In this document: positions 24,001-34,305 of the stretch, in pieces
How positions within the stretch are numbered: the stretch's first letter is position 1
Layout of the letters: each line of letters opens with the position of its first letter
Origin: Panopea generosa
Taxonomy: Eukaryota > Mollusca > Bivalvia > Adapedonta > Hiatellidae
Direction of reading: 5' to 3'
Length of the DNA stretch: 64,000 nucleotides
NCBI GenBank assembly: GCA_029582155.1
Contig: CM055895.1
Span: 60,241,078 to 60,305,077, forward strand
The notes under the pieces: generated by a model
What the model saw: the letters and a program-made list of their open reading frames with translations, nothing else
The model's database searches: none
What the model was told of the DNA's origin: nothing
Position numbers and translations under genes: made by a program

Positions 24001-27000
24001 TCAGACCTCCACCTCCTGATATTTGTAACTCAACTGGCAGGATAGAGGCAAACCAGTTACATAATGATATTCAGACAACTGATTTGAGACAAAGGAAAGC
24101 ACCGACTTGTGCCAACAATGACAGTCAAAAAACAGGACAGGCAGTGAACCAGCCTGTAAAAAGTACTGTGAAAATATCACCGTTAAAAAAACGACACACC
24201 ATTGGAGAAGAAACAACAAATATTGACGAATCTCTAAATACGAGCCGAAGTAGTTCTGATGCCAAGATGATGTTGAAACACTTTGAGTTTTTACGAATTG
24301 TTTTGTGTTTTATAGTGGCATTTCTCTGTAGGAAGGTGCTTGTGCATGGTTATGGTGTTTTTTATATACAGGTAAATATTTTGAATTCATTACTTATGTT
24401 TTCATAATTAAAATTCCAAATACTGTACAAGTATCAATTATGAACTAAGAAAACAGAATTTTTCAATTCTCGTACAAGAAAATTAGTACATGTAATTAAT
24501 TTATTTCTTACAGGATGTGGGTATTTGTTATTTAAAATTCTCTAATCTGTCCATCTAATAAAAAAAAGTCTTAAAAAGGATTTTTAAAAACTTTAGAATT
24601 GGTTATAAACAGTTTTTTTTCCAATATATCATGCCTTTTTATACTCGTTGACCCCGTGTTGTCTATTTTTAGAATGGGACTTCTGTTTCAAGTTAACCGC
24701 TTCGATGTAAATAGCGATTTTGTCAGGATCTGGTAGAACTGACATACTAAGCCATTTGAATTTTATTTCTTAATGTTAATGAGATGTATTGTAACCATTT
24801 TGATAATAATTTTATTTTTAAACAGCATATTTATAGCGTATTTTCCTGATATACTCCCTTTAGTAAATACAATGACTAATAAATATATCATATTTATACA
24901 TGGGAATGTAAATGGTAATAACTTTGTAGTTTCTGTTATAATTAATTTAAGGCCATAAAAAAAAATACATGTGTTTATGGTTACCCAGCTGACCCTAAAA
25001 TTGAGTCCGGACTCAAACGTTTTTATTATCCCCCCCCCCCCCCCCAATTTTTTGGGTGGCACAATAGTAATTGCAGTGTCCGCCAATGTGTCTGTCTGTC
25101 CATTCATCTCTTTATGCGGTATTTCGTGTCCGGTCTGTTACTTTGTCATGCATAGATGGATTTTGTTAATACATGCTACAAATGATCAACATAACATGAC
25201 GATGTGTTGCGTGTAAAGACCCAGACTCCCACTTTTAGTTTGTTTGATATTTCATGTCTGGTCTGTAACTTTGTCTAACATGGAGGGATCTTAAATAGCT
25301 TGACACAAGTGATCAGCATGGCATGATAATGTGTCATCTGCATTTACCTGTAGAAAATACCAGATCTTTACATCTGATGTCAAGGTCATGGTTACACAAA
25401 TGTCAGAGTCACACTCTAATGTAAAAAAACACGAAATCGCGTGTCTAATCTGAAACGACAGTCAATTACTCTTGGTAATCATGGATACATTTAAATCCCT
25501 ATCTCTTATAAAATATATCATAATTTTCACAGACCATAAGGGGGGCATGTGACACTTATCAGTAACATTTCTTGTTCATCTTAGAATAAAAAATATATAT
25601 CAGCAAGAAGGGCTGATAAGATGGCGCATTGTTCATCGTCTGTCTTCTTTTAGCAGCACTTTCTCTGAAACCACTAGACCAATTAAAATACACTTCACAT
25701 GGATGATTCTATTGCATAGGAGACTTAACAGAAGATTTGTTTTGTTCAATCTTAAATTCAAGATGGTCACTGTTACTAAAAATAGTCCAAAACTTAAAAG
25801 AATCTTCTCATGAACCGCCCAACAGATTTTGAAATATTTGCATAGTAATGATAACCAACTATGATTTTATTAGATTTGTTCAAATGGGGTTAAAAATGGC
25901 CCGAGGGTTCATTTACGTGAACCATGCCATTAAAACAAATATTAATTATCTTTTTTTGAAAATGGAACTGATTTTGCCTACATTTTTACAAAAGCATTGT
26001 TTGATACTAGTATATTTTTTTTGAAAAATGACTGGGTTCCACTGTCTGATTTCCAAAAGGGTAAAAATTAATAATTACAAAAATTGATTTCTTCAGAACT
26101 GGTCAGTCAAATTTGTTCATATTTGGCATTAATTATCCACATGTGTAAGGGTTTGAATGAGGATAAGAATTAAGGGACTAATGTTGATAGGGGCCCTGTA
26201 AGGGGACTTAGAATTTTATATAAGGTACTATGAAAAGACAGAAAATTCTCATTTTTTCGTCCATTTGGGCAAATTTTTTATTCATTTTGAGTTCTGAAGC
26301 ATCATCTAGTCATAGGAAATAAAATTTTGTTCAATAAAGAGAAATGACTTTCCATAAAGGGCCAGTATTGGTAAAAAAAGGGTTAAAATAGAAAATTTTC
26401 AAAAATATTCTTCTCAACAGCCGGTCAGTCAAATTTGTTCATAATTGATATAGATATCCCAATGACACAATGAGAATGGGTTTAACGTTTGTACAAATCA
26501 AAGGGCTTTTGTTTATGGGAGCCCTGTAAGGGGACTCTGAGTTTTATATAGGAATATTATTGGAAAATGAAAAATTATCATAATTTCATCCAATTATGAT
26601 TTTTTTGTTCAATTTGAGTTTTGAAGCATTTTCTAGTCATAACAAATAAGATTTTGTTCAATATGAAGGATTGACTTTCTAACAGGGGCCAGGTGGGATC
26701 ACAAAATGGTTAAAATTAAACATGTCATAAATTTTATTCTCACTGGTCAGTCAAATTTGTTCAAATTTGATATAAATTATCCCTATGATTAAGAGTTCTA
26801 AATTTGTACAAATCAAGGGGCACTGGGATGTATAGAGGCCCTGTAAGGGGACTTTGGGTTTTACATAGGAATACTATATTTGGAAATGGGAAAATTATCA
26901 TGTTTTCTTCCATTTATGTAAAGATGTTGTTCAATTTGAGATCTAAAGCATTGTCTAGTAACAGTTAATTTGATTTTGTTCAATAAAGAGTATAGCTAGG

Positions 27001-29499
27001 TGCCATGGGGTGATGGTCAATATGGTTAAAATTGGGAATTTTCATAAATTTTCCTCTCAGTTACCTTTTAGTCAAACTAGTTCATATTTGAAGTTATCCT
27101 TACACCAGCAAGGGATTTACGATTATGCATATCAAAGGGCTGGGGATATATTGGGGCCCTGCAAGGTGACTTTTAATTTTACATAGGAATATTATAGGGA
27201 AAACTGAATTTTTCATTTTTGCATCCACGTGTACAAAAAAACTTCTATTTAAAATCTAAAGCATTTCTGCTCATGATAAATCCATAAGAGTGGGTGATTG
27301 AAGTTCTGGCAAATCAAAGGGCTGGGTTGTACAAGTGTTCTTCTACGAGGGACTATATTTTTTTTTACATATGAATGGTATAGGAATTTAAAGTATTTCC
27401 TATTCATAGCAATTAACTTTTTGTTCAGTTTGGGTGACGTGTAGATGTTTATTCATAACCAAATAGGGTAAATGTTGTGAAATTTCAAAAAGTGCTTTGG
27501 CCACTATGAGCCAGTAGAGTGTCCTCAGGCCCTCTTGGGCCTATTGTTTAAATGTAGAAGTACAAAATACTGCTGGACAAATCTGCTTAATCTGTCAAGA
27601 AAATGATATTTATATTGTTCTTTATTGATTTATTATCATAATAAGTTGTTTTTTATAGAACAGAAAAAATTAGTTACAATCAATTTGTTTATAATAGTTA
27701 ATTATTTTTACATTTTCTCCTTGAATTTTTTTTTTTTTAAATATAATAGGAAAAATTACCCGTCTACATACCCTATTTAACTATAAACACAAGCATTATT
27801 TTTTGTGGCCTAATAATTAATGGTTTAGTTTATACTAGCAGTAATTTTGCTATCCGCTGCATAACTGCCCCAATTTAGTTTGTTGTTTGATGTGTAGCTT
27901 GCAGTCAAAGTTTTTTAAGTTAAAAATTTGGTACAATGCAAGTACTTTGTCTCAAATGAATGAAATAGATTAAAAGAATAAGTTTTTGGTTTTGATCTTG
28001 AATAATATTGCCAAAAATTGGCTGTGGAAAAAATAATATTAAAGCTTGGTTTAATAAATATATTTTTCATAATTTTTAAATTTACTATAAAAGCAAATTG
28101 TTGTGTAGGTTCATAGAAAACTGTAAATGCATAAAAGTTTGGTGTCCTAAGCTAGCATGATTCTATAAAATAAGAGTTTTAATTCAAATGTCAGTTATTT
28201 ATTTATTTCCTTAACATGTTTCTATATATCCATTGCACAATAAGTTGTTCAACCATTTGCCTATATTTTTGTATTTACAGTCAGTTGTCATACCATTTGC
28301 CTGTCTCGAAGCTGGTTTCTTTACTTTTAAACACAAACTTCTACATGTAAGTTAAATTATATACAATTAATATATATATATATATACATGTTTATAAAGT
28401 AAATGTTATTATTTTGCATGGTAATGTGTAAAATAGAAAAAAAATTACAAATTTAAATGTAACAATATTCTAATGCAAAGGTTGAAGGTTCGAGTTCTGC
28501 TCACTCCAAAAACTTTATGTATGTTTTGTGCCAGTTACTTGCTTGATTTTTATTTAATTGTGTTTTCTATAAATTTAAATTGGTTTTTAACTTGGATTTC
28601 ATGTTGCAAAAAGGTTAAATTTCAGTTATCCATACTCCTGTTATTTTGTGGTCGTCAAAATCCAATAAAAATTACTTAAGATGAGCTTGTGTGGGCTACT
28701 GGGCTCAATCTTACATAAGGGCCCTCCATGGTTGTACGTCTGGAGTGCATCTCAAGGTTAATTACCTCTCACCTCCAAGGTTGTAGGTTCTACTCCGATT
28801 CATTTTTAAGTCTTCACCAATATAGCTGGATATGCCATATATATATATATATATATATATGAAGAGAGATAATTAGATAATTAAATTCACAACAACGGAA
28901 TTTACGATTTTGGGATCTTTTCAGATGCTCATTCACAATGCATGATATATATATATATAAAGATAATTATTTGTGAATAACCAAGACATAAATGTACAGA
29001 CCAGACTACAGCGAGTGCGCCTAGCTACAGTGCAAACCATAGATACAATATCAAGACCTCTGCCAAACCAATAAATTTGGTGTTGACCAGGACTTATATA
29101 CTATGGAATTTCATGCAACACATCTGGACAGGGTGGACAACATATATATATTATATATATATATGTGTATATAACCTTAAATGTGTTAAAGATGGCATTT
29201 AACTCCATTCAATAACAACATACATGTACTTGTATTATTATTTAGCTATAGGTTCATAAAAAAAATTGAAATTACTTAGAAACATACATGACTATATACA
29301 GTGTACATGTACTCATGTTTTTCAGAATGTGATGTTGCCACATCGTTCATCCATGTTGATAGCCATGTTGATGCTTTGTGGTATCAAGCCTAATGTCGTG
29401 AACATCTACAATAAAGTCATGGGTTACCTGACCGCTGCAGGAGAGGACTTCGCCATGTTCTTCTTTGCTTTTATGATGTCAAATCTGTTTGTTTCCTGA
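17908..29499 (+). CDS. CAMLG: CAMLG / GET2-like tail-anchored protein insertion receptor subunit
   Basis: CAMLG (CAML, the GET2 counterpart) is an ER membrane protein that with WRB/GET1 receives tail-anchored proteins from TRC40/GET3. Four exons join in phase: 17908-18001 (94 nt), 23962-24371 (410 nt), 28281-28346 (66 nt) and 29326-29499 (174 nt including TGA), giving 247 residues against about 296 in human CAML. The N-terminus has the basic cytosolic motif KREARRQR (7-14), followed by ILQASEDRMNRVLG, which parallels the RRRKLL..SEQRINRIMG segment used to bind TRC40. A polar linker fills about residues 30-135. Hydrophobic segments lie at about 141-155, 164-183, 200-210 and 229-246; the C-terminal GIKPNVVNIYNKVMGYL then acidic and aromatic FFFAF layout matches the family's SGIP..VI.RSMDTYSKMG..F..FFTF end. 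The shorter length comes mainly from the linker. An AATAAA at 29818-29823 is a plausible poly(A) signal. I am confident of the family, less so of the exact TM count. Confidence 0.86.
18002..19155. other. CAMLG intron 1, first part
   Basis: AT-rich, with a short GT run at about 18685-18705. TTTTCTCCAGAG at 18168-18179 repeats the inner end of the 15505 element TIR. No gene seen. Confidence 0.4.
19156..19398 (-). mobile_element. SINE family B, head-truncated minus-strand copy
   Basis: Reverse complement reads GAAGCTTCCTCGCTTGACGC, TCAGCATTTAGAGGAGAGTT, GGTCGGCCCGGTGTCAGTAT, GACTGGGTGGGGTATCATAC and a tail GCGACGCTAAACACCATAC then ACAACAACAA. The same body follows the tRNA-like head at 48776. 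Confidence 0.75.
19467..19679. mobile_element. Short TIR element (CAGTGGCGTAGCTG ends)
   Basis: CAGTGGCGTAGCTG at 19467-19480 and CAGCTACGCCGCTG at 19666-19679 are inverted with one mismatch. The GC-richer body (GGGTTGGGGGTCCCGGGAGG) differs from its AT-rich surroundings. CAGTGGCGTAGC ends are common among hAT-type MITEs; no clear 8-bp target duplication seen. Confidence 0.65.
20125..21000 (+). pseudogene. LINE 3' fragment (C-terminus of reverse transcriptase ORF and 3' UTR)
   Basis: Frame 20161-20361 reads LHTRIRNNCSNLNSDMYLIH, then ICTCGYLTEDAEHYFFKC, the Cys/His-bearing C-terminal motif (CxCG...EDxEHxxxxC) of many animal non-LTR ORF2 proteins. After a TAG the reading continues ILYGNSNLVYDDNTKIFKAV..FIKSSKRFESEY with another in-frame stop. 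The remainder to about 21000 is a 3' UTR-like stretch ending GCAATAAAATATGATTAAAC. 5' truncated and inactive. Confidence 0.78.
21070..21310. mobile_element. piggyBac-like MITE (family 2), copy 1
   Basis: TTAA|CCCTTTACTCCATA.. ending ..GAAGTAAAGGG|TTAA. TTAA flanks with CCC termini are the piggyBac pattern. The body contains a long inverted repeat, AAAACAGTGCAGGAAGAGTT and its complement AACACTTCCTGCACTGTTTT, around GCTCGTGATGAGC. Other copies at 30470-30661 and 31101-31330. Confidence 0.8.
21440..21880. mobile_element. Diverged TTAAAGGGAATATATCAGG-type DNA element
   Basis: TTAAAGGGAATATATCAGGA at 21536-21555, then CTATATAATATGCC and CATGCCTAGGTTAGACTG resemble the element at 50842-51339 (partly inverted) and a short relative at about 24560-24740. 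Upstream AATACTGTTTGACGAC is also shared. Boundaries uncertain. Confidence 0.5.
21881..22620. other. CAMLG intron 1, AT-rich segment
   Basis: No gene, tandem repeat or recognised element seen. Confidence 0.4.
22621..23660 (-). mobile_element. TGACCTTGACCT element, diverged minus-strand copy
   Basis: Reverse-complement units: CTGGCCTGTAACTTTGTCAT, ATGATGACGTGTCGCCTGTA, ACCCAGACTCCCACTTCAAG, with AAAGGTCAAGGTCACACTTT at about 23313-23332. Six to seven decayed units. Same family as 3428 and 34771. Confidence 0.7.
23962..24371 (+). CDS. CAMLG: CAMLG exon 2 (linker and first TM segment)
   Basis: Follows a TTTATTTCAG acceptor ending at 23961. The first two bases complete an Asn codon begun in exon 1. 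Encodes a polar Ser/Thr/Asn-rich linker, then FEFLRIVLCFIVAFLCRKVL, and ends at CAG before GTAAAT. The open frame extends upstream to a Met at 23886, but that stretch is intronic. Confidence 0.85.
25027..25580 (-). mobile_element. TGACCTTGACCT element, short minus-strand copy
   Basis: Begins with a C run (about 25030-25045) and AATTTTTTGGGTGGCA, the complement of the TGCCACCC...AAAATT end at 36146, then GTCTGTCTGTCCATTCATC, TCGTGTCCGGTCTGTTACTT and TGTCATGCATAGATGGATTT. Confidence 0.75.
25600..27560. mobile_element. 2-kb dispersed element with about 320-bp tandem units
   Basis: Starts AAGAAGGGCTGATAAGATGG CGCATTG and ends GGCCCTCTTGGGCCTATTG. Inside, GGTCAGTCAAATTTGTTCAT recurs at about 26101, 26422 and 26744, with a weaker copy near 27065, each followed by GGGGCCCTGTAAGGGGACTT-like and TAGGAATA(C/T)TAT blocks. 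The 61336-62735 element is a minus-strand relative. Confidence 0.75.
27561..28280. other. CAMLG intron 2, 3' part
   Basis: Very AT-rich; nothing recognised before the exon 3 acceptor. Confidence 0.45.
28281..28346 (+). CDS. CAMLG: CAMLG exon 3 (66-nt TM exon)
   Basis: GTATTTACAG acceptor, 22 codons reading SVVIPFACLEAGFFTFKHKL then LH, and a GTAAGT donor at 28347. Phase 0 at both ends. It matches the second hydrophobic segment of CAML. Confidence 0.82.
28697..28842 (+). mobile_element. SINE family D, plus copy
   Basis: tRNA-like B box region GGTTGTAGGTTCTACTCC, then CTTCACCAATATAGCTGGAT ATGCCATATATA. The tail ACCAATATA(G/A)CTGGATATGCC is shared with the minus copy at 32826-33030. In CAMLG intron 3. 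Confidence 0.55.
28838..29164. repeat. TA-rich microsatellites
   Basis: Runs of (TA)n at about 28838-28860, 28946-28960 and 29142-29164 with low-complexity sequence between, in CAMLG intron 3. Confidence 0.8.
29326..29499 (+). CDS. CAMLG: CAMLG exon 4 (C-terminal TM exon and stop)
   Basis: TTTTTCAG acceptor ending at 29325, then 57 codons ending in MMSNLFVS and a TGA at 29497-29499. It contains the family's C-terminal GI-P-V-I...K-M-G-YL region and the last hydrophobic segment (DFAMFFFAFMMSNLF). Confidence 0.86.
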   Translation, partial: NVMLPHRSSMLIAMLMLCGIKPNVVNIYNKVMGYLTAAGEDFAMFFFAFMMSNLFVS

Positions 29500-29840
29500 G
29501 TGATCCAATACAACATGTTACATTGTAACTGTCAGTATATTGCCAGCAATGACAGGTGTAAGCGACTATATAATTATGATACTTTTAGTTTGCTCGCCAT
29601 AATGCCATAATATATAGAATCTATTGGACACGGTTTGCTTGAATTGCACCAATTGCTACTGGCAAAATATTTTACTGGGATCTGGAGTTATCTGCTCTTG
29701 TAGAAATCTTTCCAGGTTCTCCGCAGGAAGGAATGCAAGCGCTGGGGTAAGAGCGCGTAAACACCTTCAACACATTTTCAAGTGCTGTTTAAGACACTCA
29801 TTGAAATATATTTCAATAATAAAACTTGTATTAATTAGTT
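29500..29840 (+). other. CAMLG: Probable CAMLG 3' UTR
   Basis: About 340 bp after the stop codon, AT-rich, with AATAAA at 29818-29823 as the first good polyadenylation signal downstream of the TGA. A TTAA-flanked DNA element begins just after (29868). Confidence 0.5.
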
Positions 29841-29867
29841 AAAGTCATCTTATTAAGTATGTTTCAT

Positions 29868-30322
29868 TTAAAGGGATTATATTGGCATATAACTGTCAAT
29901 TCCCTGTCCTAAATACACACGCCTAGCATATATAAACACTTATAACTTAGAGATATACACATCTAAAGTATCTAATTGTATAACCTCTTTGTAACAAACA
30001 TCGGGTTTCTGAAGCCACGTTTTTGTTTTTGTTTACATTTGCCATTTTCAATGAACCGCTTTTGGGTTTCCGATCAATTATCGGATAACATCGTGAAGAC
30101 TCATTCCCGATCTCGTTTACGGACATCAATGTAAACATTTCACAATACTTTATTGCGGGATGTATTAAAGTTTTGGCCAATATTCAATTACTGTTAATTT
30201 GATAACTTTCAAGTAAATAATGGTTATATGTCAATACATAAGCATTATTTTGTGTACACTGCATACAGGAAAAGTCTGGATTAACAGCGTGTTTGTGTTA
30301 CTTGCTAATATAATCCCTTTAA
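29868..30322. mobile_element. TTAA-flanked TIR element (Kolobok-like)
   Basis: TTAA|AGGGATTATATTGGCA at 29868 and TTGCTAATATAATCCCT|TTAA ending at 30322. TTAA flanks and AGGG termini fit Kolobok-type elements. About 455 bp, no transposase frame. Confidence 0.65.
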
Positions 30323-30469
30323 GGCATTTAAATGAGAAAAGATAAAATTTTGTTAAAGAATTCAAGTGCTTGGGGAATAGCATTTCTGATAGTAAAGAGC
30401 TAGGGTGCCCCTGTAATTAAATGGCGTGTGGAGAAGCCTGCTTTCTTTACCTCTGATCAAGGACTTGTA

Positions 30470-30661
30470 TTAACCCTTTGCTCCATAAGCATTTTCTTGG
30501 ACTCTTCCAAATTGAAAGCATCAATTCACCACGTATCAGCATTATGTTTATATTAACTGACAGACGTGGAAAACAGTGCAGGAAGTGTTCAGATTGCACT
30601 GTTTTCAAAGGCCTTCTGTGATTGGTGTGGGAAGACGTGTATCTATGGAATAAAGGGTTAA
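30470..30661. mobile_element. piggyBac-like MITE (family 2), copy 2, one hairpin arm lost
   Basis: TTAA|CCCTTTGCTCCATAAGC.. to ..CTATGGAATAAAGGG|TTAA. Contains GAAAACAGTGCAGGAAGTGT TCAGATTGC but then jumps to CACTGTTTTCAAAGGCC, so the second arm of the central inverted repeat is deleted, consistent with hairpin-mediated deletion. Confidence 0.78.
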
Positions 30662-31100
30662 GGAGGAAAAGCAACTCGTAGAGATATTGTGAAAACTAGC
30701 CAATTCAATATGAATCTTGCAAAATCAAGTTCTCAGTTGTCTTCCATTTATCGCAGGAATACAAATCAAAATTATTACTTGGATTAGAACAGAATTCCTC
30801 AGAAAGTGCAAACAATTTGTCTTTAAATTTGTGAGAAGAAGCTTACAAAATTTATATATTACAACTAAAAAAACAAGAAAATTACTTGAAATATTACTTA
30901 AAAACTACAATGTTTATAGGAACAAGACTATTTTTCATTTTTCATTTACTATCAACGGTTACATACAATTGATATTATTGTACAAGAAATCAGTTGCAAG
31001 TTTAGTTTGAATGAACATTTTCCCTAAATTTATCACAATCCGTTTTGTCAAGTTTGCTATCTTTCTCTCTGTATATCCTTCCTCTGATGTAAATTAACAA
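30662..31100. other. AT-rich stretch between MITE copies
   Basis: Holds a 97-codon open frame (30717-31010) rich in K, N, F and I with no domain recognised and no splice or promoter support; treated as noncoding. Confidence 0.35.
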
Positions 31101-31330
31101 TTAACCCTTTACTTCATAAAGACGCCTTTGGACACCTCTAATATTGAAAGCATTAATTCACCACATATCAGCAATGGATGAATTATGATTATATTAACTG
31201 ACAGAGTGGAAAACAGTGCAGGAAGTGTTCAGATTGCTCGTCACGAGCAATCTGAACTCTTCCTGCACTGTTTTCAAAGGCCTTCTGTGATTGGTGCGGG
31301 AAAACACGTAACTATAGAGTAAAGGGTTAA
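31101..31330. mobile_element. piggyBac-like MITE (family 2), copy 3 with long palindrome
   Basis: TTAA|CCCTTTACTTCATAAAG.. to ..CTATAGAGTAAAGGG|TTAA. The centre (about 31209-31275) is an almost perfect inverted repeat with arms of about 33 bp: AAAACAGTGCAGGAAGTGTT, CAGATTGCTCGT, then ACGAGCAATCTGAAC, TCTTCCTGCACTGTTTT. Confidence 0.82.
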
Positions 31331-32274
31331 AAGAAAAGAAAAAGGCTTAAATAATATTTACACGTTTATCAAGATATTCATCTGTTTATATTGTGTAAAG
31401 ATTATGAGAAGCTTACATGGGTTTGGTGCTCAGATAGAAAATTCTGTCTTGAGGGATGGAGCTGAGTTACCTTGAAAGCAGTTACCCCATGGGAAAGAGT
31501 TTTCCATCCAAACTGAAAAAGTTGTAAATGATTCTTTCTCATGCATGCCAAACACATGATATATTTATTTTAATTTAATTCATCATGATGTTTTTTAACA
31601 AGAAAGCTTATAAGACAAATCAAATTATATAATTTACGTCATGGCATATGTCCTATTTTAATTTTGTTGTGTCCTATTAGAATTGTGCTGAATAGTAAAC
31701 AAAAATCTGCAATTGTTAAATGAATGTTTTACATTGAAATCCTTCAAGCTTACTATATAGTTTTGTTACATTGTCTCAGTTGTTATTTTGAACATAATAA
31801 TTATCTTGTATTACAATTATTTATGCTGTATATGCTTTCTGATATAATAAATGAATATCATATTTCAATAGCAAGTTTAGATTAGAACACGGCTACATAT
31901 TTTACCTGGCTTAGTTTCGTTATGTAGACTGTGTATTTGTACATGAGTGGAAATTAGTGCCAGATAAACATTTTTCATTTAAGTCAGTAATGTATAATTT
32001 TTTGAAAAAAGAAGAAAAAAAATCATGCTCACATTTATAGTGCATTTTAGTTGTTAAAAAAATGTCTGGATTGAAAATATGTCATCGATATACAAAACAT
32101 TAGTAGTGAAAATGTCTGAAAGGTTTAATTAAATATTCACAATTTTTAAATTTAGTACACTATTGGACTTGATAATTTATCTTGAATCTTCATGTGGGTA
32201 ACTGTCATTTGAATTTGGACAAACAAATAACTGATATACATGTACCAGTAGCCAAAATTTTCATGTATGTTTGC
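31331..32274. other. AT-rich intergenic segment
   Basis: No gene or recognised repeat seen. Confidence 0.4.
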
Positions 32275-32575
32275 CGGGCCCGATTAGCTCAATCACTTAT
32301 GTGTCTGACTATCAATCCAGAGGTCGAGAGTTTGAATCCTCGTCTGGCAACAGTCTCCGTGATGATTGATATACAACATTGTGTTTCATTATCATTCGTC
32401 TCTCACCGCTGATTCAAGTGGAGAAGTTATCAGTTACTTGCGGAGATGGGGTGTGCTTGAGTACTGGTTAACCTTTCAGGATCCCAGGAAACAGCAGTTA
32501 GGTTAATTGATCGTCCTCGACGGCATAAAAATGACGCTAAATATTCAATCCATCAATCAATCATCATGTAAGTTT
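32275..32575 (+). mobile_element. tRNA-derived SINE family C
   Basis: tRNA-like head CCCGATTAGCTCAATCACTT, CTATCAATCCAGAGGTCGAG, B box AGTTTGAATCCTC. Body TGATTCAAGTGGAGAAGTTA, AGTTACTTGCGGAGATGG, and end GACGGCATAAAAATGACGCT with ATTCAATC(CATCAATCAATC) tail. Confidence 0.75.
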
Positions 32576-32825
32576 ATTGTTGACTAAACTGTACTTTTTC
32601 AGATGTGAAACCTGTTGTTTTATAAATGTATAATTTTTAAAATCTGCACAGATTTAAATACAGATTAATATATGATTTAATGGCTCTGTAATGTCAGATA
32701 TTTAATAGGTAGATTTGTATCTTGATTTTTGACAAACCATTAACAGACCTTAAAGAGAAAAAAATTATCGCTTTTTATTTTTGGAATGGGGTTTAACACC
32801 ATTTTCAACATAACAGGTTATATAT

Positions 32826-33030
32826 GGCATATCCAGTTATATTGGTAGAGAAAAACCTCGGAACAAATCCAAGAACCACCAACATTCCGCAAGTAACTGA
32901 CAAACTTTCTCACATTTAGTTTTTGCGATATTTTCACTGTGCATGGCTGGAACCCACAACTTCAGCAATGAGAGGATGTAGTCATTAGACAATAGTGCCT
33001 CAAACCAGTCTGCCTGGAGGACTAAAATAA
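32826..33030 (-). mobile_element. SINE family D, minus copy
   Basis: Reverse complement: GACTGGTTTGAGGCACTATT, ATCCTCTCATTGCTGAAG, B box GTGGGTTCCAGCC, then AGTTACTTGCGGAATGTTGG, TTCCGAGG, ACCAATATAACTGGATATGC C. The CAGTTACTTGCGGA block is shared with family C, suggesting related bodies with different heads. Confidence 0.6.
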
Positions 33031-33499
33031 AAAACTGATTAATAAATGGTATGCTTCCAAATAGGAAATGTTTCAACTTTGGCAAGTATTGATATTTTGG
33101 AATATTTCTAGGTCTTGAATTAATTATTTTAAGATGTTCATTATATTTAAATTTTAATATGTAAACTATGACATGATTTAACTGGTATTATGATTTAATA
33201 CTGATGCAGTGTTAAAGAGTGGAATTTTGTCTATGCTGGAATGAAACTATCTAATTTGCCTTTGTTTATGTTATATATATATATCAACACATTTGTTATC
33301 ACCCATAAATCGGACTGACTGTGCATCCATCCTAAAGCTTTTCGAAAGCACAACTTCAAAACCTTTCAAGGTAAATTCTGAGCTTTGTACACATGTCAAC
33401 CTAGTGCCTTCTGTAACCAGGGAAACAAATCGCCAAAATTACAAAATTTACTGTTTACAGAGCACAACTAAAAAATTGTTTGAAGTAACTTAACAATGC

Positions 33500-34305
33500 G
33501 ATAGCACCTTCATTCTTCATTGAATTTCAACCAAACTTACATAGCAGTTATATAATCGCAATATCTTGGACGAGTTTTGAACCAGCATTATTCGACCACA
33601 AATGCACCTGCCACAGGGCTTTAAGTATATTTTAAGCGAAATTTTAAAAAAGCATTTTTTCTAAAAGTTCAAGGCCTAGACCTTAGATATTGTACATGTA
33701 GCTTTGCATGGGGGTCCCCTAAAAGATTTGTTGAAGTTGGGTCCCTGTGGTAAAATTTGGGCCACCACAGGGGTCATTGTTTTACAGAGCGTTATAAAGG
33801 GAAAATGTTGTAGACGTGACAGCACCTTCATTTTTCATTGAATCTTAACCAAACTTCCACAGCTGTTATTTAACTACAAGATCTCGGACAAGTTCTTGAA
33901 CCAGCGTCATTTGACCATAAATGCACCGCCACAGGGCTTATAAGCATATTTTAAGCAAAATTTAAAAAAATATATTTTTTCTCTGAAAGTTGAAGGCCTA
34001 GATCTTAGATATTTTACATGTAGCATTGCATGGAGGTCCCCTTAAAGTTTAGTTGGAAGTCCGGTCCCTAGGGTCAAATTTGGGGCGCCACAGGGGTCAC
34101 CGTTTTACAGAGTTATATAGGGAAAATGTTGTAGACGTGACAACACCTTCATTTTTCATTGAGTCTTAAACAAACTTTCACAGCAGTTGTATAACCACAA
34201 AATCTCGGACAAATTCTTGAACCAGTGTCATTTGACAACAAATGCCCCCACCACAGGGCTTATATAAGCACAATTTAAGTGAAATTTTTAAAAACCTTTT
34301 CTCGT
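33500..34305. repeat. About 315-bp tandem repeat, 2.5 units
   Basis: CACCTTCATT(C/T)TTCATTGA recurs at about 33508, 33823 and 34145, each followed by CAAACTT(A/C)CA, AATGCACC..CCACAGGGCTT and, in the first two, TCTAAAAGTTCAAGGCCTAG-like and TTTTACAGAG blocks. Confidence 0.82.

Noticed and set aside
30717..31010. 97-codon plus-strand frame between MITE copies.
   Set aside because: Composition is that of AT-rich noncoding DNA (K, N, I, F), with no motif or transcript evidence.
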